From contig CAYQYT010000014.1 in the NCBI GenBank assembly GCA_964421815.1, forward strand, positions 1 to 60,098: DNA of 60,098 bases, in the 5' to 3' direction. This document shows, one piece after another, positions 18,658 to 26,821 of this stretch (position 1 is the first letter of the stretch; every line of letters starts with the position of its first letter). The DNA comes from DTU089 sp964421815 (GTDB lineage Bacteria; Bacillota; Clostridia; Oscillospirales; Acutalibacteraceae). The translations under genes were made by a program, and so were the position numbers. The notes below the pieces were generated by a model, which saw only the letters and a list, made by a program, of their open reading frames with translations, was not told the origin of the DNA and ran no database searches.

Positions 18658-20088
18658 ATGTCAACAAAAGCAAAAACATTAGATTCAAAAGGCTTTCCTG
18701 CATTCGGTATAAAGGACAAGCTCGGTTACTCGTTGGGCGACTGCGGATGTAACTTTTCATTCCAATTAGTTTCAACTTATATGTTGCTTTTCTATACTCA
18801 GTGTGTTGGACTGAAAACAACCGACTGGGCATGGATTATCATCGTTGCAAAAGTGTGGGACGCAATTAACGACATTTTAATCGGTAATATGGTGGATAAC
18901 ATTCACCTTGGCAAAAAGAGTAAGTTTATGCCTTGGATAACTATGGGCGGAATATCTCTTGTGGCAACAACAATTCTTCTGTTTGCGCCCTTTACGGCAA
19001 ACTTCCCTTACATCGGAAAAGTTCTTTGGTGCTTACTTATGTACTGTCTGTGGTCCGTGGCTTATACTATGGTTAATGTACCATACGGCTCACTTCATTC
19101 CGTTATTACGGAAGACCCCAAAGAGCGTACATCCCTTTCAACATTTCGCAGTATCGGAGCGTCGCTTCCTGCTGTTCTTTGTATGATTCTTCCCACAATT
19201 GTTTACAAGAAAACCGCAGACGGCGATATTCTTGATTCAATGAAGATTTTTGTAGTGTCTATTATATTCTCTTTGGCAGCGGTTGTTGCTTTCTTCGGAC
19301 TTCAAAAGCTTGTTACTGAACGAGTAGTTCGTACTCCTGCTCCCAAAGCGGAAAACGGCACAAAGAATAAAACAAATTATCTCGGCTCGGTTAAGTCCTA
19401 TTTCACAAACAGGGCTCTGATCGGTATTACCATTGCAACAGTTGCATTGGTTATCTTCTACAATTCAACAATGTCCATGAACAACCTTATTTTCCAGTAT
19501 TTCTTCGGTGATGCGGGCAAAGCCACAATCGGTCTTGCTTGCGGCTATTTACCGTTGCTTCTCTTTATGCCATTTGCGTCAACCCTTTCAGCAAAAGTCG
19601 GCAAAAAAACTGTCAGCTGGGTAACTGCAATCATCAGTTGTGCCGTGGGTATTTTAATGCTCGTCGGTTGCTTCACGGGTGTTATCACTCCCGATACCAA
19701 GGGTATGGTTCTTTACATTGTAGGTCTTATGTTCGTTAATATCGGCTGTTGCTGTTTCCAAATCATTGTTTGGGCAATGGTTGCGGACTGTATTGAAATG
19801 AACTTCAGAAAAACGGGTAAACAGGAAGAAGGCACACTCTATGCCATTTACTCTTTCTTCCGTAAACTGTCACAGGGTATAGGCTCCTCCATACTTGCAC
19901 TGGGCCTTGGTGCAATAGGCTATGCCGAAGGTCAGGCTGCACAGACTGCAGAGTTCAAAGCAAATGTACCCGTACTTTATATTGGCTTCTTGGTAGTAGG
20001 TCTTGCTATTATGTTTGTTGGTATGTTCTTTGTTTATAACATTGATAAAAAGAAAGAACTTGAATTTGCGGCATCACACAATGCATAA
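18658..20088 (+). CDS. GPH-family glycoside:cation symporter (second)
   Basis: This 476-aa twelve-helix transporter is related to the one at 15788. It has IKDKLGYSLGDCGCNFSF at residues 17-34 and the WDAINDILIGNMVDN...KSKFMPWI cation loop. It precedes the beta-galactosidase gene on the same strand, so it probably imports a galactoside that LacZ then cleaves. The start ATG 18658 follows AAAGGAGCG. The 197-nt region upstream, shared with the AraC gene, is very AT-rich. Confidence 0.9.
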   Translation: MSTKAKTLDSKGFPAFGIKDKLGYSLGDCGCNFSFQLVSTYMLLFYTQCVGLKTTDWAWIIIVAKVWDAINDILIGNMVDNIHLGKKSKFMPWITMGGISLVATTILLFAPFTANFPYIGKVLWCLLMYCLWSVAYTMVNVPYGSLHSVITEDPKERTSLSTFRSIGASLPAVLCMILPTIVYKKTADGDILDSMKIFVVSIIFSLAAVVAFFGLQKLVTERVVRTPAPKAENGTKNKTNYLGSVKSYFTNRALIGITIATVALVIFYNSTMSMNNLIFQYFFGDAGKATIGLACGYLPLLLFMPFASTLSAKVGKKTVSWVTAIISCAVGILMLVGCFTGVITPDTKGMVLYIVGLMFVNIGCCCFQIIVWAMVADCIEMNFRKTGKQEEGTLYAIYSFFRKLSQGIGSSILALGLGAIGYAEGQAAQTAEFKANVPVLYIGFLVVGLAIMFVGMFFVYNIDKKKELEFAASHNA

Positions 20089-20116
20089 AATACCGAATTT
20101 CAGAAAAACTAACAAA

Positions 20117-20151
20117 AAAGCCTTTCAGCATTCTAAATGTTGAAAGGCTTT
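20117..20151 (+). terminator. Intra-operon hairpin between symporter and lacZ
   Basis: Arms AAAGCCTTTCA and TTGAAAGGCTTT, with few following Ts (TTTAATAAA). It sits 10 nt before the lacZ ribosome binding site. It could be a leaky terminator or a stabiliser that sets the ratio of transporter to enzyme. Confidence 0.55.
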
Positions 20152-20167
20152 AATAAAGGAGAAAATC

Positions 20168-22411
20168 ATGAGAAAAATTCAAAATATTAACAGAAAATGG
20201 GCTTTTTCAAAACAGGCTAAAACAGTTCCATCCGTACTTCCTACGGATTGGTGTTGGGTAAATCTTCCTCACTCTTGGAATGCAATAGACGGTCAGGACG
20301 GTGACAACGACTATTTCCGCGGTACTTGCTATTATGTAAAGAGTTTCAAAAAATTTGAACTTCCTCAGGCGGATAAATATTACCTTGAAATTAAAGGTGC
20401 AAACTCCTCTGCGGACGTATATCTTAACGGCAAGGTTCTTGCCCATCACGACGGCGGTTATTCCACTTGGAGAGTTGATATAACAAACGGCATTAAGGAT
20501 GAAAATCTCCTTGTTATTTCAGTTGACAACGGGGTGAACGATAAGGTTTATCCTCAGATGGCGGACTTCACATTCTATGGCGGTCTTTACAGGGATGTCA
20601 ACATAATCGGTGTTAATAACAGCCACTTTGAACTTATGTACCACGGCGGTCCCGGTTTAAAGGTTACACCCGAAATTAAGGGCAATGACGCGGATGTGGA
20701 AATTGAAACATGGGTTGTGGATTTTAAGGATTCACAGGAAATTCGCTATGTGATAAAAGACGCAGAGGGCAAGGTTGTTGCCGAAAAGGTTACAAAAGAA
20801 ACAAAGGTTTTTTTGAAAATTTCCGATGTTCACCGTTGGCACGGTAAAAAGGACCCCTATCTTTATACTGCCGAAATTGAACTTGTTGACGGTGAAAAAG
20901 TTGTTGATAATATTTCAACCCGTTTCGGTTGCCGTACTTTTGAAATCAATCCCGAAAAGGGCTTTATTCTCAACGGCGAGGAATACCCCTTACGCGGCGT
21001 CAGTCGTCACCAGGACCGTTGGGGTTTGGGCAATGCACTTCTTCCCGAGCATCACAGGGAAGATATGGATCTTATCTGCGAGTTGGGTGCCACAACAATC
21101 CGTCTTGCACATTATCAGCATGACCAATATTTCTATGACCTTTGCGACGAAAGGGGTCTTGTAATTTGGGCGGAGATTCCCTATATTTCAAATCACATGC
21201 CCGGGGGCAGAGAGAATACGATTTCTCAGATGAAAGAACTTGTTACACAGAACTATAATCACCCATCAATCGTTGTTTGGGGTCTTTCAAACGAGATTAC
21301 AATGAAGGGTGATGCCGACCCGGATTTGCTTGAAAATCACGAAATTCTTAACGACCTTGTTCACGAAATGGACAAAACAAGGCTTACAACTATCGCCGCA
21401 GTTTCAATGTGCGATATGGACAGTCCCTATATTCAGATTCCCGATGTTGTTTCCTACAATCACTATTTCGGTTGGTACGGCGGCGACACTACCATGAACG
21501 GCCCTTGGTTTGATAATTTCCACGCAAAATATCCGAACATTCCCATCGGTTGCAGTGAGTACGGATGCGAGGCTCTTAATTGGCACACATCAAATCCCCA
21601 ACAGGGCGACTACACGGAAGAATATCAGGCATATTACCACGAGGAACTTATTAAACAGTTCTTCTCAAGAAAATATATGTGGGCAACACATGTGTGGAAT
21701 ATGTTTGACTTCGGTGCGGACAGCCGTAATGAAGGCGGAGAGAACGGACAGAATCATAAAGGTCTTGTAACCTTTGACCGTAAGTATAAAAAGGACTCAT
21801 TCTATGCTTACAAAGCATGGCTTTCCGATGAAAAGTTCGTTCATATCTGCGGTAAAAGATATGTGGATAGGGTTGAGGATGTAACAAAGGTTACGGTTTA
21901 CTCAAATCTTCCCGAAGTTGAACTTTTTGCAAACGGAAAGAGTCTGGGCAAGCAAACAAGTGATGTGCATTTCTTCTACTTTGATGTTCCCAATTCAGGT
22001 GAAACAAAACTCAAAGCAGTTGCGGGTGAATGTACCGATACTTCAAAAATCCGTAAGGTTGAAGAGTTCAACGACTCTTACCGACTTCGTGAGCAGGGGG
22101 CTGTACTCAACTGGTTTGATATAACGGAGATTGACGGCTATTTCTCTCTTAATGACAAAATGAGTGACGTTATGGCTTCCAAGGAAGCAATGCAACTCTT
22201 TATGGGACTTATGGCAAACGCTATGAAAAATCACGGTGATAAGAGTATGATGGGCGGCGATATGGCTCAAATGCTCACAGGACCCATGGCGCAGATGATG
22301 GGCGGCTTTACCCTTATTCGCCTTGCAAACCTTATGGGCGCGGCAAATCTTCATTTCACAAAGGATGAACTCCTCCAACTTAATGCCGCACTTAACAGAA
22401 TTAAAAAGTAA
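20168..22411 (+). CDS. lacZ: GH2-family beta-galactosidase
   Basis: This is a retaining glycosidase. The N-terminal jelly-roll (HSWNAIDGQD...YFRGTCYYVK) and an Ig-like domain are followed by the TIM barrel. The acid/base Glu lies in VVWGLSNEI near residue 376 and the nucleophile in IGCSEYGCEA near 464. At 747 aa it is shorter than E. coli LacZ (1,024). The last 85 residues form an unusual Met-rich segment (MMGGDMAQMLTGPMAQMMGGFTLIRL) that is not part of the glycosidase fold. It follows the symporter by 79 nt, with RBS AAAGGAG. Substrate specificity (galactoside or glucuronide) is inferred from the family. Confidence 0.85.
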   Translation: MRKIQNINRKWAFSKQAKTVPSVLPTDWCWVNLPHSWNAIDGQDGDNDYFRGTCYYVKSFKKFELPQADKYYLEIKGANSSADVYLNGKVLAHHDGGYSTWRVDITNGIKDENLLVISVDNGVNDKVYPQMADFTFYGGLYRDVNIIGVNNSHFELMYHGGPGLKVTPEIKGNDADVEIETWVVDFKDSQEIRYVIKDAEGKVVAEKVTKETKVFLKISDVHRWHGKKDPYLYTAEIELVDGEKVVDNISTRFGCRTFEINPEKGFILNGEEYPLRGVSRHQDRWGLGNALLPEHHREDMDLICELGATTIRLAHYQHDQYFYDLCDERGLVIWAEIPYISNHMPGGRENTISQMKELVTQNYNHPSIVVWGLSNEITMKGDADPDLLENHEILNDLVHEMDKTRLTTIAAVSMCDMDSPYIQIPDVVSYNHYFGWYGGDTTMNGPWFDNFHAKYPNIPIGCSEYGCEALNWHTSNPQQGDYTEEYQAYYHEELIKQFFSRKYMWATHVWNMFDFGADSRNEGGENGQNHKGLVTFDRKYKKDSFYAYKAWLSDEKFVHICGKRYVDRVEDVTKVTVYSNLPEVELFANGKSLGKQTSDVHFFYFDVPNSGETKLKAVAGECTDTSKIRKVEEFNDSYRLREQGAVLNWFDITEIDGYFSLNDKMSDVMASKEAMQLFMGLMANAMKNHGDKSMMGGDMAQMLTGPMAQMMGGFTLIRLANLMGAANLHFTKDELLQLNAALNRIKK

Positions 22412-22417
22412 TATATA

Positions 22418-22458
22418 AACAAAAACTCTTTCTGTAAAATGCAGAAAGAGTTTTTGTT
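22418..22458 (+). terminator. Terminator after lacZ
   Basis: Arms AACAAAAACTCTTTCTG and CAGAAAGAGTTTTTGTT form a 17-bp stem with a T-rich end, directly after the lacZ stop. It can also serve the convergent zinc-ribbon gene. Confidence 0.85.
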
Positions 22459-22489
22459 TGTTGTGACTGAAATTACGATACGGTAAAAT

Positions 22490-22762
22490 TTATTCGTATT
22501 TGGGTCTAAATATCATCCAAATTATCCATAAACCACCGGTTATACAAATCATAAAAATATCAAACAATATAGAATAATGTTTTTTTACTTTTCCTCCTAC
22601 TGCTGCTGACGCTGCCGCGGAAGACGATGCAGAATTATTGTTGTTAATGATTATAGGTTCGTTTTTCTTTTCGCTTTTGTCAAATTTCGCGGTTGCACAA
22701 CCACAAAATGGGCATACAACTGCCTTTTCCGATATTTCTTTTCCACACTCACTACAAAACAT
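22490..22762 (-). CDS. Zinc-ribbon membrane protein, 90 aa
   Basis: An N-terminal zinc ribbon (MFCSECGKEIS...CPFCGCAT) is followed by a Ser/Ala/Asn linker and a C-terminal membrane helix near residues 65-85 (ILFDIFMICITGGLWIIWMIF). ATG 22762 is chosen because AGGAG lies 8 nt before it; a GTG three codons upstream is less likely. Such small ribbon-plus-helix proteins are common in clostridia and their function is not known. Confidence 0.75.
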   Translation of the reverse strand: MFCSECGKEISEKAVVCPFCGCATAKFDKSEKKNEPIIINNNNSASSSAAASAAVGGKVKKHYSILFDIFMICITGGLWIIWMIFRPKYE

Positions 22763-22855
22763 TTTATCCACTCCTTTTTGATTTCAATATGATTATACTC
22801 AATATATTGAGTATTGTCAAGAGTTTGAGTATGATAGAATGACTCTGGTGATAAA

Positions 22856-23056
22856 ATGATTAGTTATAAACCGTTTTATGAAACTCTTTTTAAAAAAAGT
22901 ATAACCGAATATAATTTGATTTTTAAGCAAGGTTTTTCCGCCAACACACTTCATCGTATAAAAAAGGGTGAAGCTATAAGTACTAAAACTCTTGATGCTT
23001 TATGTTATGCACTTGATTGTGAAGTAAACGATATAATTAAATTTGAAAAAGAATAG
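22856..23056 (+). CDS. Small XRE-type helix-turn-helix regulator
   Basis: The 66-residue protein is little more than a helix-turn-helix domain: FKQGFSANTLHRIKKGEAISTKTLDALCYALDCEVNDIIKF. That pattern is typical of minimal Cro/CI-like or YozG-like regulators. It is divergent from the zinc-ribbon gene with an 93-nt gap, so it may control that gene. A terminator follows. The ribosome binding site is weak (GGTG). Confidence 0.8.
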   Translation: MISYKPFYETLFKKSITEYNLIFKQGFSANTLHRIKKGEAISTKTLDALCYALDCEVNDIIKFEKE

Positions 23057-23096
23057 CACCCGGTTTCAAAAAATGAAATCGGATGCTGTTCTTTTT
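23056..23096 (+). terminator. Terminator after the XRE gene
   Basis: Arms GCACCCGGTTTCA and TGAAATCGGATGC (one mismatch and wobble pairs), followed by CTTTTTT. Confidence 0.75.
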
Positions 23097-23157
23097 TGCG
23101 AAAGGGTAACCAAAGGTCGCAAAATCGAGGTAAAAGTAAGCAAAAGTAGTGTAGCAA

Positions 23158-23535
23158 TCAAAAATATTGCTTATACTCCGGTTCTGCTTTTAATTCATTA
23201 AGCAATTCGTCTATATTTTCAAAAACGGATTTTCCGACAACCCCTCTAAACGGTTCCCACATTGCAGGTAGCACATTGTCGTGTGAACAAATATATTTCC
23301 ATTCGTCTTCATCGTACTGATAGATTGCTTCCAGTTGAAAAGTGAAAAACTCCTTTTCGTCCTTCAGTACAACATATCTCATCGAGCAATCTTTTGAATA
23401 AATCACTTTTACAACTTCATCAGAAAATGCATCAAGATGCTTGTCGTACATCATTTCAACAACAGTTTCCCATGAAGGCCTTAGCGGTAAAATGTGAAAT
23501 AGAATAAATCCCTCATACGCCGCAGCGTATTTCAT
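23158..23535 (-). CDS. Hypothetical 125-aa acidic protein
   Basis: I do not recognise the family. The body (from about residue 20) is acidic and aromatic, with no membrane segment: MRYVVLKDEKEFFTFQLEAIYQYDEDEWKYI. The first residues are encoded inside the array of small hairpins at 23515-23596, and no ribosome binding site precedes ATG 23535. The true N-terminus may therefore be lost or lie further in. The conserved-looking part starts near ETVVEMMYDKHLD. Possibly the array has replaced the original gene start. Confidence 0.5.
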   Translation of the reverse strand: MKYAAAYEGFILFHILPLRPSWETVVEMMYDKHLDAFSDEVVKVIYSKDCSMRYVVLKDEKEFFTFQLEAIYQYDEDEWKYICSHDNVLPAMWEPFRGVVGKSVFENIDELLNELKAEPEYKQYF

Positions 23536-23596
23536 AGCGTCAGCTATTTCATAACGCGAAGCGTTATTTCACAAATCCCGCAAGGGATTTATTTCA
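23515..23596. repeat. Array of four small hairpins spaced by TTTCA
   Basis: Perfect mini-hairpins ATACGC/GCGTAT, TAGC/GCTA, TAACGC/GCGTTA and AAATCCC/GGGATTT have 3-4-nt loops. Each is followed by the same spacer, (A)TTTCA. The array ends against a longer terminator hairpin. Stem sequences differ while the spacer is constant, which points to structure rather than coding. Similar arrays occur in genomes of this group as far as I recall. Confidence 0.6.
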
Positions 23597-23599
23597 TTG

Positions 23600-23640
23600 A
23601 AAAGAACCCGCATTTGTCTGCGACAAATGTGGGTTCTTTT
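23600..23640. terminator. Strong hairpin between the hairpin array and tRNA-Arg
   Basis: Arms AAAAGAACCCGCATTTGT and ACAAATGTGGGTTCTTTT surround a 5-nt loop. T-runs occur on both strands. It terminates the minus-strand tRNA-Arg transcript before the array. Confidence 0.8.
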
Positions 23641-23641
23641 T

Positions 23642-23718
23642 TGGCCCGCCCAAAGGGATTCGAACCCCCGTTCTTCAGAATCGGAATCTGCTGCGTTATC
23701 CAACTGCGCCATGGACGG
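23642..23718 (-). tRNA. tRNA-Arg (anticodon CCG)
   Basis: The acceptor CCGTCCA pairs with TGGGCGG, the D-arm is GCGC...GCGC-like (GCGCAGTTGGATAACGC), and the anticodon loop is TTCCGAT with anticodon CCG. The T-arm is GGGGG-TTCGAAT-CCCTT (two wobbles) and CCA is encoded. It reads CGG codons. The T-stem is slightly weak but the fold is complete. Confidence 0.9.
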
Positions 23719-23818
23719 AAATTTACTTGGTACACTTCATTATACCCGTATTTTACACTTTTTTCAATAGTTTATTTCTCTCATTATAATAAATTGATTG
23801 TTTTTAAGTCAAAAGGTA

Positions 23819-23847
23819 TTGATTTTTATGATAATGTGTTGTATAAT
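23819..23847 (+). promoter_or_regulatory. Promoter of tRNA-Val
   Basis: TTGATT and TATAAT are separated by 17 nt and lie 13 nt before the tRNA 5' end. This is a good sigma-A-type promoter. Confidence 0.75.
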
Positions 23848-23859
23848 ACTCAAGCATTC

Positions 23860-23935
23860 GGGAGCATAGCTCAGCTGGGAGAGCATCTGCCTTACAAGCA
23901 GAGGGTCATAGGTTCGAGCCCTATTGTTCCCACCA
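23860..23935 (+). tRNA. tRNA-Val (anticodon TAC)
   Basis: The acceptor GGGAGCA pairs with TGTTCCC. The D-arm is GCTC...GAGC, anticodon stem TCTGC/GCAGA closes loop CTTACAA with anticodon TAC, the T-loop is TTCGAGC, and CCA is encoded. It reads GUA and GUG codons. Confidence 0.94.
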
Positions 23936-23942
23936 TAGAGAG

Positions 23943-23979
23943 GCTGTAAAAAACGGAAGTTTTTTACAGCTTCTCCTTT
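23943..23979 (+). terminator. Terminator of tRNA-Val
   Basis: Arms GCTGTAAAAAAC and GTTTTTTACAGC with a GGAA loop, followed by a T-rich tail. Confidence 0.8.
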
Positions 23980-24005
23980 TGTATTCAATTTATCGCAAGT
24001 TTACA

Positions 24006-24725
24006 TCATTTGGCGGGGGAGTTAATGTGTTCAAGAATGGTTTTCACCGTATTTTCGGTCACTTCAATAGTCCTTTTCGGAGGACGGAAGTTTTCAAGAT
24101 AATGAGCATCCGAATCCGAAAGAATTTTCAGACTGTTGAGATAGGTGTGTCTTTCTTTTAACTCCTGTTCTTTTGAAATATCGAATATTTCTGCACTATT
24201 AAAACCGAAGGATTCGTCAATTATACCAAGGTTTGAAAGAATACTGAACGAGGAACGGTCAATATGTGCGGGGTAGCAGATACCGTTGTATTTTCCCACA
24301 GTTTCAACAACCTTTTGGGTGCTGATTGAACTTGCGGTAACAAGGAGGGTTTCCTCATGTCCGATGATATTATCGTTTTCATCACATATTGACTGTTCAC
24401 CGAAAACCGAGGGTTTGTTTTTTATTGGGGGGAGAGTTGATTTAACGTATTCGGAAAAGTTCAGAGCATCCTCCAACGTGTAGAAAAGGCAGACAACGTG
24501 AACCTCCTCCGAAGTGCATAATTCCATGCCGGGAATAAAAGTTATTCCGTTTTCTTCCGCAGCTTTTGCGGCGGCGGGGCAGTTTTTTGCTGTGTTGTGG
24601 TCTGTCAGGGCAATAGCATCATAGCCCCAAATCTTCGCCATATTGACTATGTTTTGGGGGGTCATATCATTATCACCACAGGGACTTAAACAGGAATGAA
24701 TATGAAAATCGTAATACAGTTTCAT
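24006..24725 (-). CDS. PHP-domain metal-dependent phosphoesterase
   Basis: The polymerase-and-histidinol-phosphatase fold is recognised by DFHIHSCLSPCG at residues 6-17, ALTDHN near 40, GMEL near 65, PAHIDR near 155 and SDSDAH near 206. Those residues bind the trinuclear metal site. At 239 aa it is a stand-alone enzyme whose substrate (phosphate ester or nucleotide) is not readable. Its start overlaps the stop of the DRTGG gene by 4 nt, so it is the last gene of the minus-strand operon running from 27171 with the sensory hydrogenase. Confidence 0.85.
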   Translation of the reverse strand: MKLYYDFHIHSCLSPCGDNDMTPQNIVNMAKIWGYDAIALTDHNTAKNCPAAAKAAEENGITFIPGMELCTSEEVHVVCLFYTLEDALNFSEYVKSTLPPIKNKPSVFGEQSICDENDNIIGHEETLLVTASSISTQKVVETVGKYNGICYPAHIDRSSFSILSNLGIIDESFGFNSAEIFDISKEQELKERHTYLNSLKILSDSDAHYLENFRPPKRTIEVTENTVKTILEHINSPAK

Positions 24726-25054
24726 AGCAGTTTTGATATTTCTGCGGCAATTTCGTAGGTGGTTTTGCCCGTTCCGAGTATTATAACCTCATTTTCTTCC
24801 GCTCTGCGTATTGCCTCATCATCCACGGGGGCATTTTCCGTGAGAATTATGCAAGCAACCTCTGCAAGAACGGCAACACCCATTGCGGTTATATTTCCCA
24901 TAACCGTAAGCCAGGCATCCCCCTCTTTTGCACGGGACATTACCCAACTTAACAGGTCACCGCAGTAGCAACCGCTTACGGTTTTTTCTTCCGCAAGACT
25001 TTCGTTGCATATATACTGTAAATCTAATTTTTCTTTCAAATCTCTAACTGTCAT
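24722..25054 (-). CDS. DRTGG-domain protein
   Basis: This 110-aa protein is made of one DRTGG-like ligand-binding domain, the module also found in phosphotransacetylases and CBS proteins: VSGCYCGDLLSWVM...WLTVMGNITAMGVAVLAEVACIILTEN...ILGTGKTTYEIA. ATG 25054 is chosen, with AAAGGA overlapping the end of the upstream hydrogenase-like gene. It probably acts as a small-molecule or partner-binding regulator of the operon's output. The partner is not known. Confidence 0.75.
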   Translation of the reverse strand: MTVRDLKEKLDLQYICNESLAEEKTVSGCYCGDLLSWVMSRAKEGDAWLTVMGNITAMGVAVLAEVACIILTENAPVDDEAIRRAEENEVIILGTGKTTYEIAAEISKLL

Positions 25055-25055
25055 T

Positions 25056-26378
25056 TCAATCATCCTTTTTCTCTCTGAACGGTGCGGGTATGAAACGGTC
25101 AAGACTTTCGTCGCTGTCAAGTTCGTGGAGTTCCTCCCTTGCTCTGAAAACGCAGTCGTGTTCCGTGGTGTAGCCCCGTACAACATCCTCCGCTAAGGCA
25201 CGGCAACTTGGCGCACCGCAAGTGCCGCAATCAAGTCCCGGGAAAACTTTTAAAAGTTCTTTCATTCTGTTCATACGTGCCATGGCTTCCGCAACGTTGT
25301 CCGCAAGTTTCATAACATCATCACGGGATTCGATGGGTTTCGTGCAAAGGAATTCTTCGGGCAGAACCCTGTCGGAAAGATGGTTGCAGGAAATGGGGCT
25401 GTACTTCCTCAACTTCATAAGTCGGGATTTTGCAATGAATGGATTTTCCGCAGTCAGACTTCCGCCCACGCAACCGCCCTGACAGGCATTAAGTTCAATG
25501 AAATCCACATCATCGAGGGTTCCGCGTTCAACTTCTTCGAGAATTTTCATGCAGTTTTCAATGCCGTCCGCCGCAAGAGCATTGTCGTGGAGAGTACCGG
25601 ATGCCTCTCCGCCGCTTGTTGCCCAACCGATGCCGATAACACCGGATTCGTGGAGGGCTTTCAATTCGTCGGAGTTTTCTGATTTCTCCATTGCCTTCAA
25701 AAGTGCGGGGTAGATATCGTTAATGGCTATTGCACCGTCAATATGGGATTTTTCAATACCCAGGGGCTGTTTGATTGCCGTGACCTTTGCAGGACATGGT
25801 GTAATAAAGAAAATTCCGATTTCTTCAGGTTTTAATCCTGTTTTTTGAATTGCTTTTAATCTGGCAAGTCTTCCCGCCTCGTCAACGGGGGCTGTAATAG
25901 GTATTATGTTATCTACAAGGTCGGGGAAACAAACCCTTATAAGCCTTACTACCGCAGGACAAGCGGAGGAAATCAGAGGTTTTATATCGGTGTTTTCCGC
26001 CATATAAATTCTTGTGGCTTCGGAGATTAACTCAGCCGCCTTGGAAACTTCAAATACGCTGTCAAATCCTAAAGAGGGCAAAGCGTTGAGAATTATATTT
26101 ATATCATCCAAATTGTTGAACTGACCGTAAAGGGCGGGGGCGGGGAGTGCCACCGTGTATTTATAGTCCTCGATTTGAGAAAGCACATCACGGCTTGCGT
26201 ATTTTGCGTGATGGGGGCACACACGTATGCATTCGCCGCAATCAATGCAGCGTTCCTTTATTATTGTTGCCTTGCCGTTACGCACACGTATTGCCTGGGT
26301 GGGACAACGCTTTATACAGTTAGTACAACCGCGGCACTTTTCTTTATCAAGACGTACCGAGTGAAAATATGTATCCAT
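25056..26378 (-). CDS. Putative sensory [FeFe]-hydrogenase-like protein (HydS-type), PAS-less
   Basis: Two ferredoxin-type [4Fe-4S] motifs open the protein (CRGCTNCIKRCP, CIDCGECIRVCP), followed by the hydrogenase H-domain and a C-terminal Fe-S motif (CGTCGAPSCRALAEDV). The H-cluster loops are L1 SSACPAVVRL, L2 ITPCPAKV and L3 ELNACQGGCVGG. In L1 the usual proton-relay Cys is Ala, as reported for HydS sensory hydrogenases, while the ligand Cys is kept. Unlike described HydS it ends without a PAS domain. The neighbours are regulatory proteins rather than maturases. It is likely an H2 or redox sensor, an inference from motif and context. Confidence 0.75.
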   Translation of the reverse strand: MDTYFHSVRLDKEKCRGCTNCIKRCPTQAIRVRNGKATIIKERCIDCGECIRVCPHHAKYASRDVLSQIEDYKYTVALPAPALYGQFNNLDDINIILNALPSLGFDSVFEVSKAAELISEATRIYMAENTDIKPLISSACPAVVRLIRVCFPDLVDNIIPITAPVDEAGRLARLKAIQKTGLKPEEIGIFFITPCPAKVTAIKQPLGIEKSHIDGAIAINDIYPALLKAMEKSENSDELKALHESGVIGIGWATSGGEASGTLHDNALAADGIENCMKILEEVERGTLDDVDFIELNACQGGCVGGSLTAENPFIAKSRLMKLRKYSPISCNHLSDRVLPEEFLCTKPIESRDDVMKLADNVAEAMARMNRMKELLKVFPGLDCGTCGAPSCRALAEDVVRGYTTEHDCVFRAREELHELDSDESLDRFIPAPFREKKDD

Positions 26379-26398
26379 AATATTTCCTTTCGGTCGGA

Positions 26399-26821
26399 TT
26401 ATTTTACAAACACTTTCAGTTTAATTGTTGTGCCTTTTCCGACCTCTGTTTCTATTATCATTTCGTCAGTATATTTTTTAATGTTGGGAAGTCCCATACC
26501 TGCGCCAAAGCCCAACTGACGAACATTGTCCGGAGCAGTTGAATAGCCCTCCTGCATAGCAAGGGAAACATCGGGAATACCGGGGCCTTGGTCTGCAAGA
26601 ATTATGGAGATACATTCCGGAGAGATTTCAACATCTATAACACCGCCGCCGCCGTGTATAACCATATTTATTTCACCTTCGTAAACGGCAATGGCGACAT
26701 TTCTTATAACCGATGCGGGAAAGCCCAATTCCTTGAGGCTTTTTTTGATTTTGCTGGATGCCTCACCTGCACAGGTGAAATCGGTTCCGCTTACATCATA
26801 GTGTAAAGAAAGAAGCTCCAT
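26399..26821 (-). CDS. Anti-sigma-factor-like HATPase (RsbW/SpoIIAB type)
   Basis: This 140-aa protein has a GHKL ATP-binding fold. It has the N-box region VAIAVYEGEINMVIHG, the G1 box ADQGPGIP and the G2 box GFGAGMGLPNIKKY. There is no histidine-phosphoacceptor or membrane region, so it resembles serine-kinase anti-sigma factors. ATG 26821 overlaps the stop of the DRTGG gene upstream (ATGA). It probably transmits the state of the Fe-S sensor by phosphorylating a partner protein. Confidence 0.8.
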   Translation of the reverse strand: MELLSLHYDVSGTDFTCAGEASSKIKKSLKELGFPASVIRNVAIAVYEGEINMVIHGGGGVIDVEISPECISIILADQGPGIPDVSLAMQEGYSTAPDNVRQLGFGAGMGLPNIKKYTDEMIIETEVGKGTTIKLKVFVK

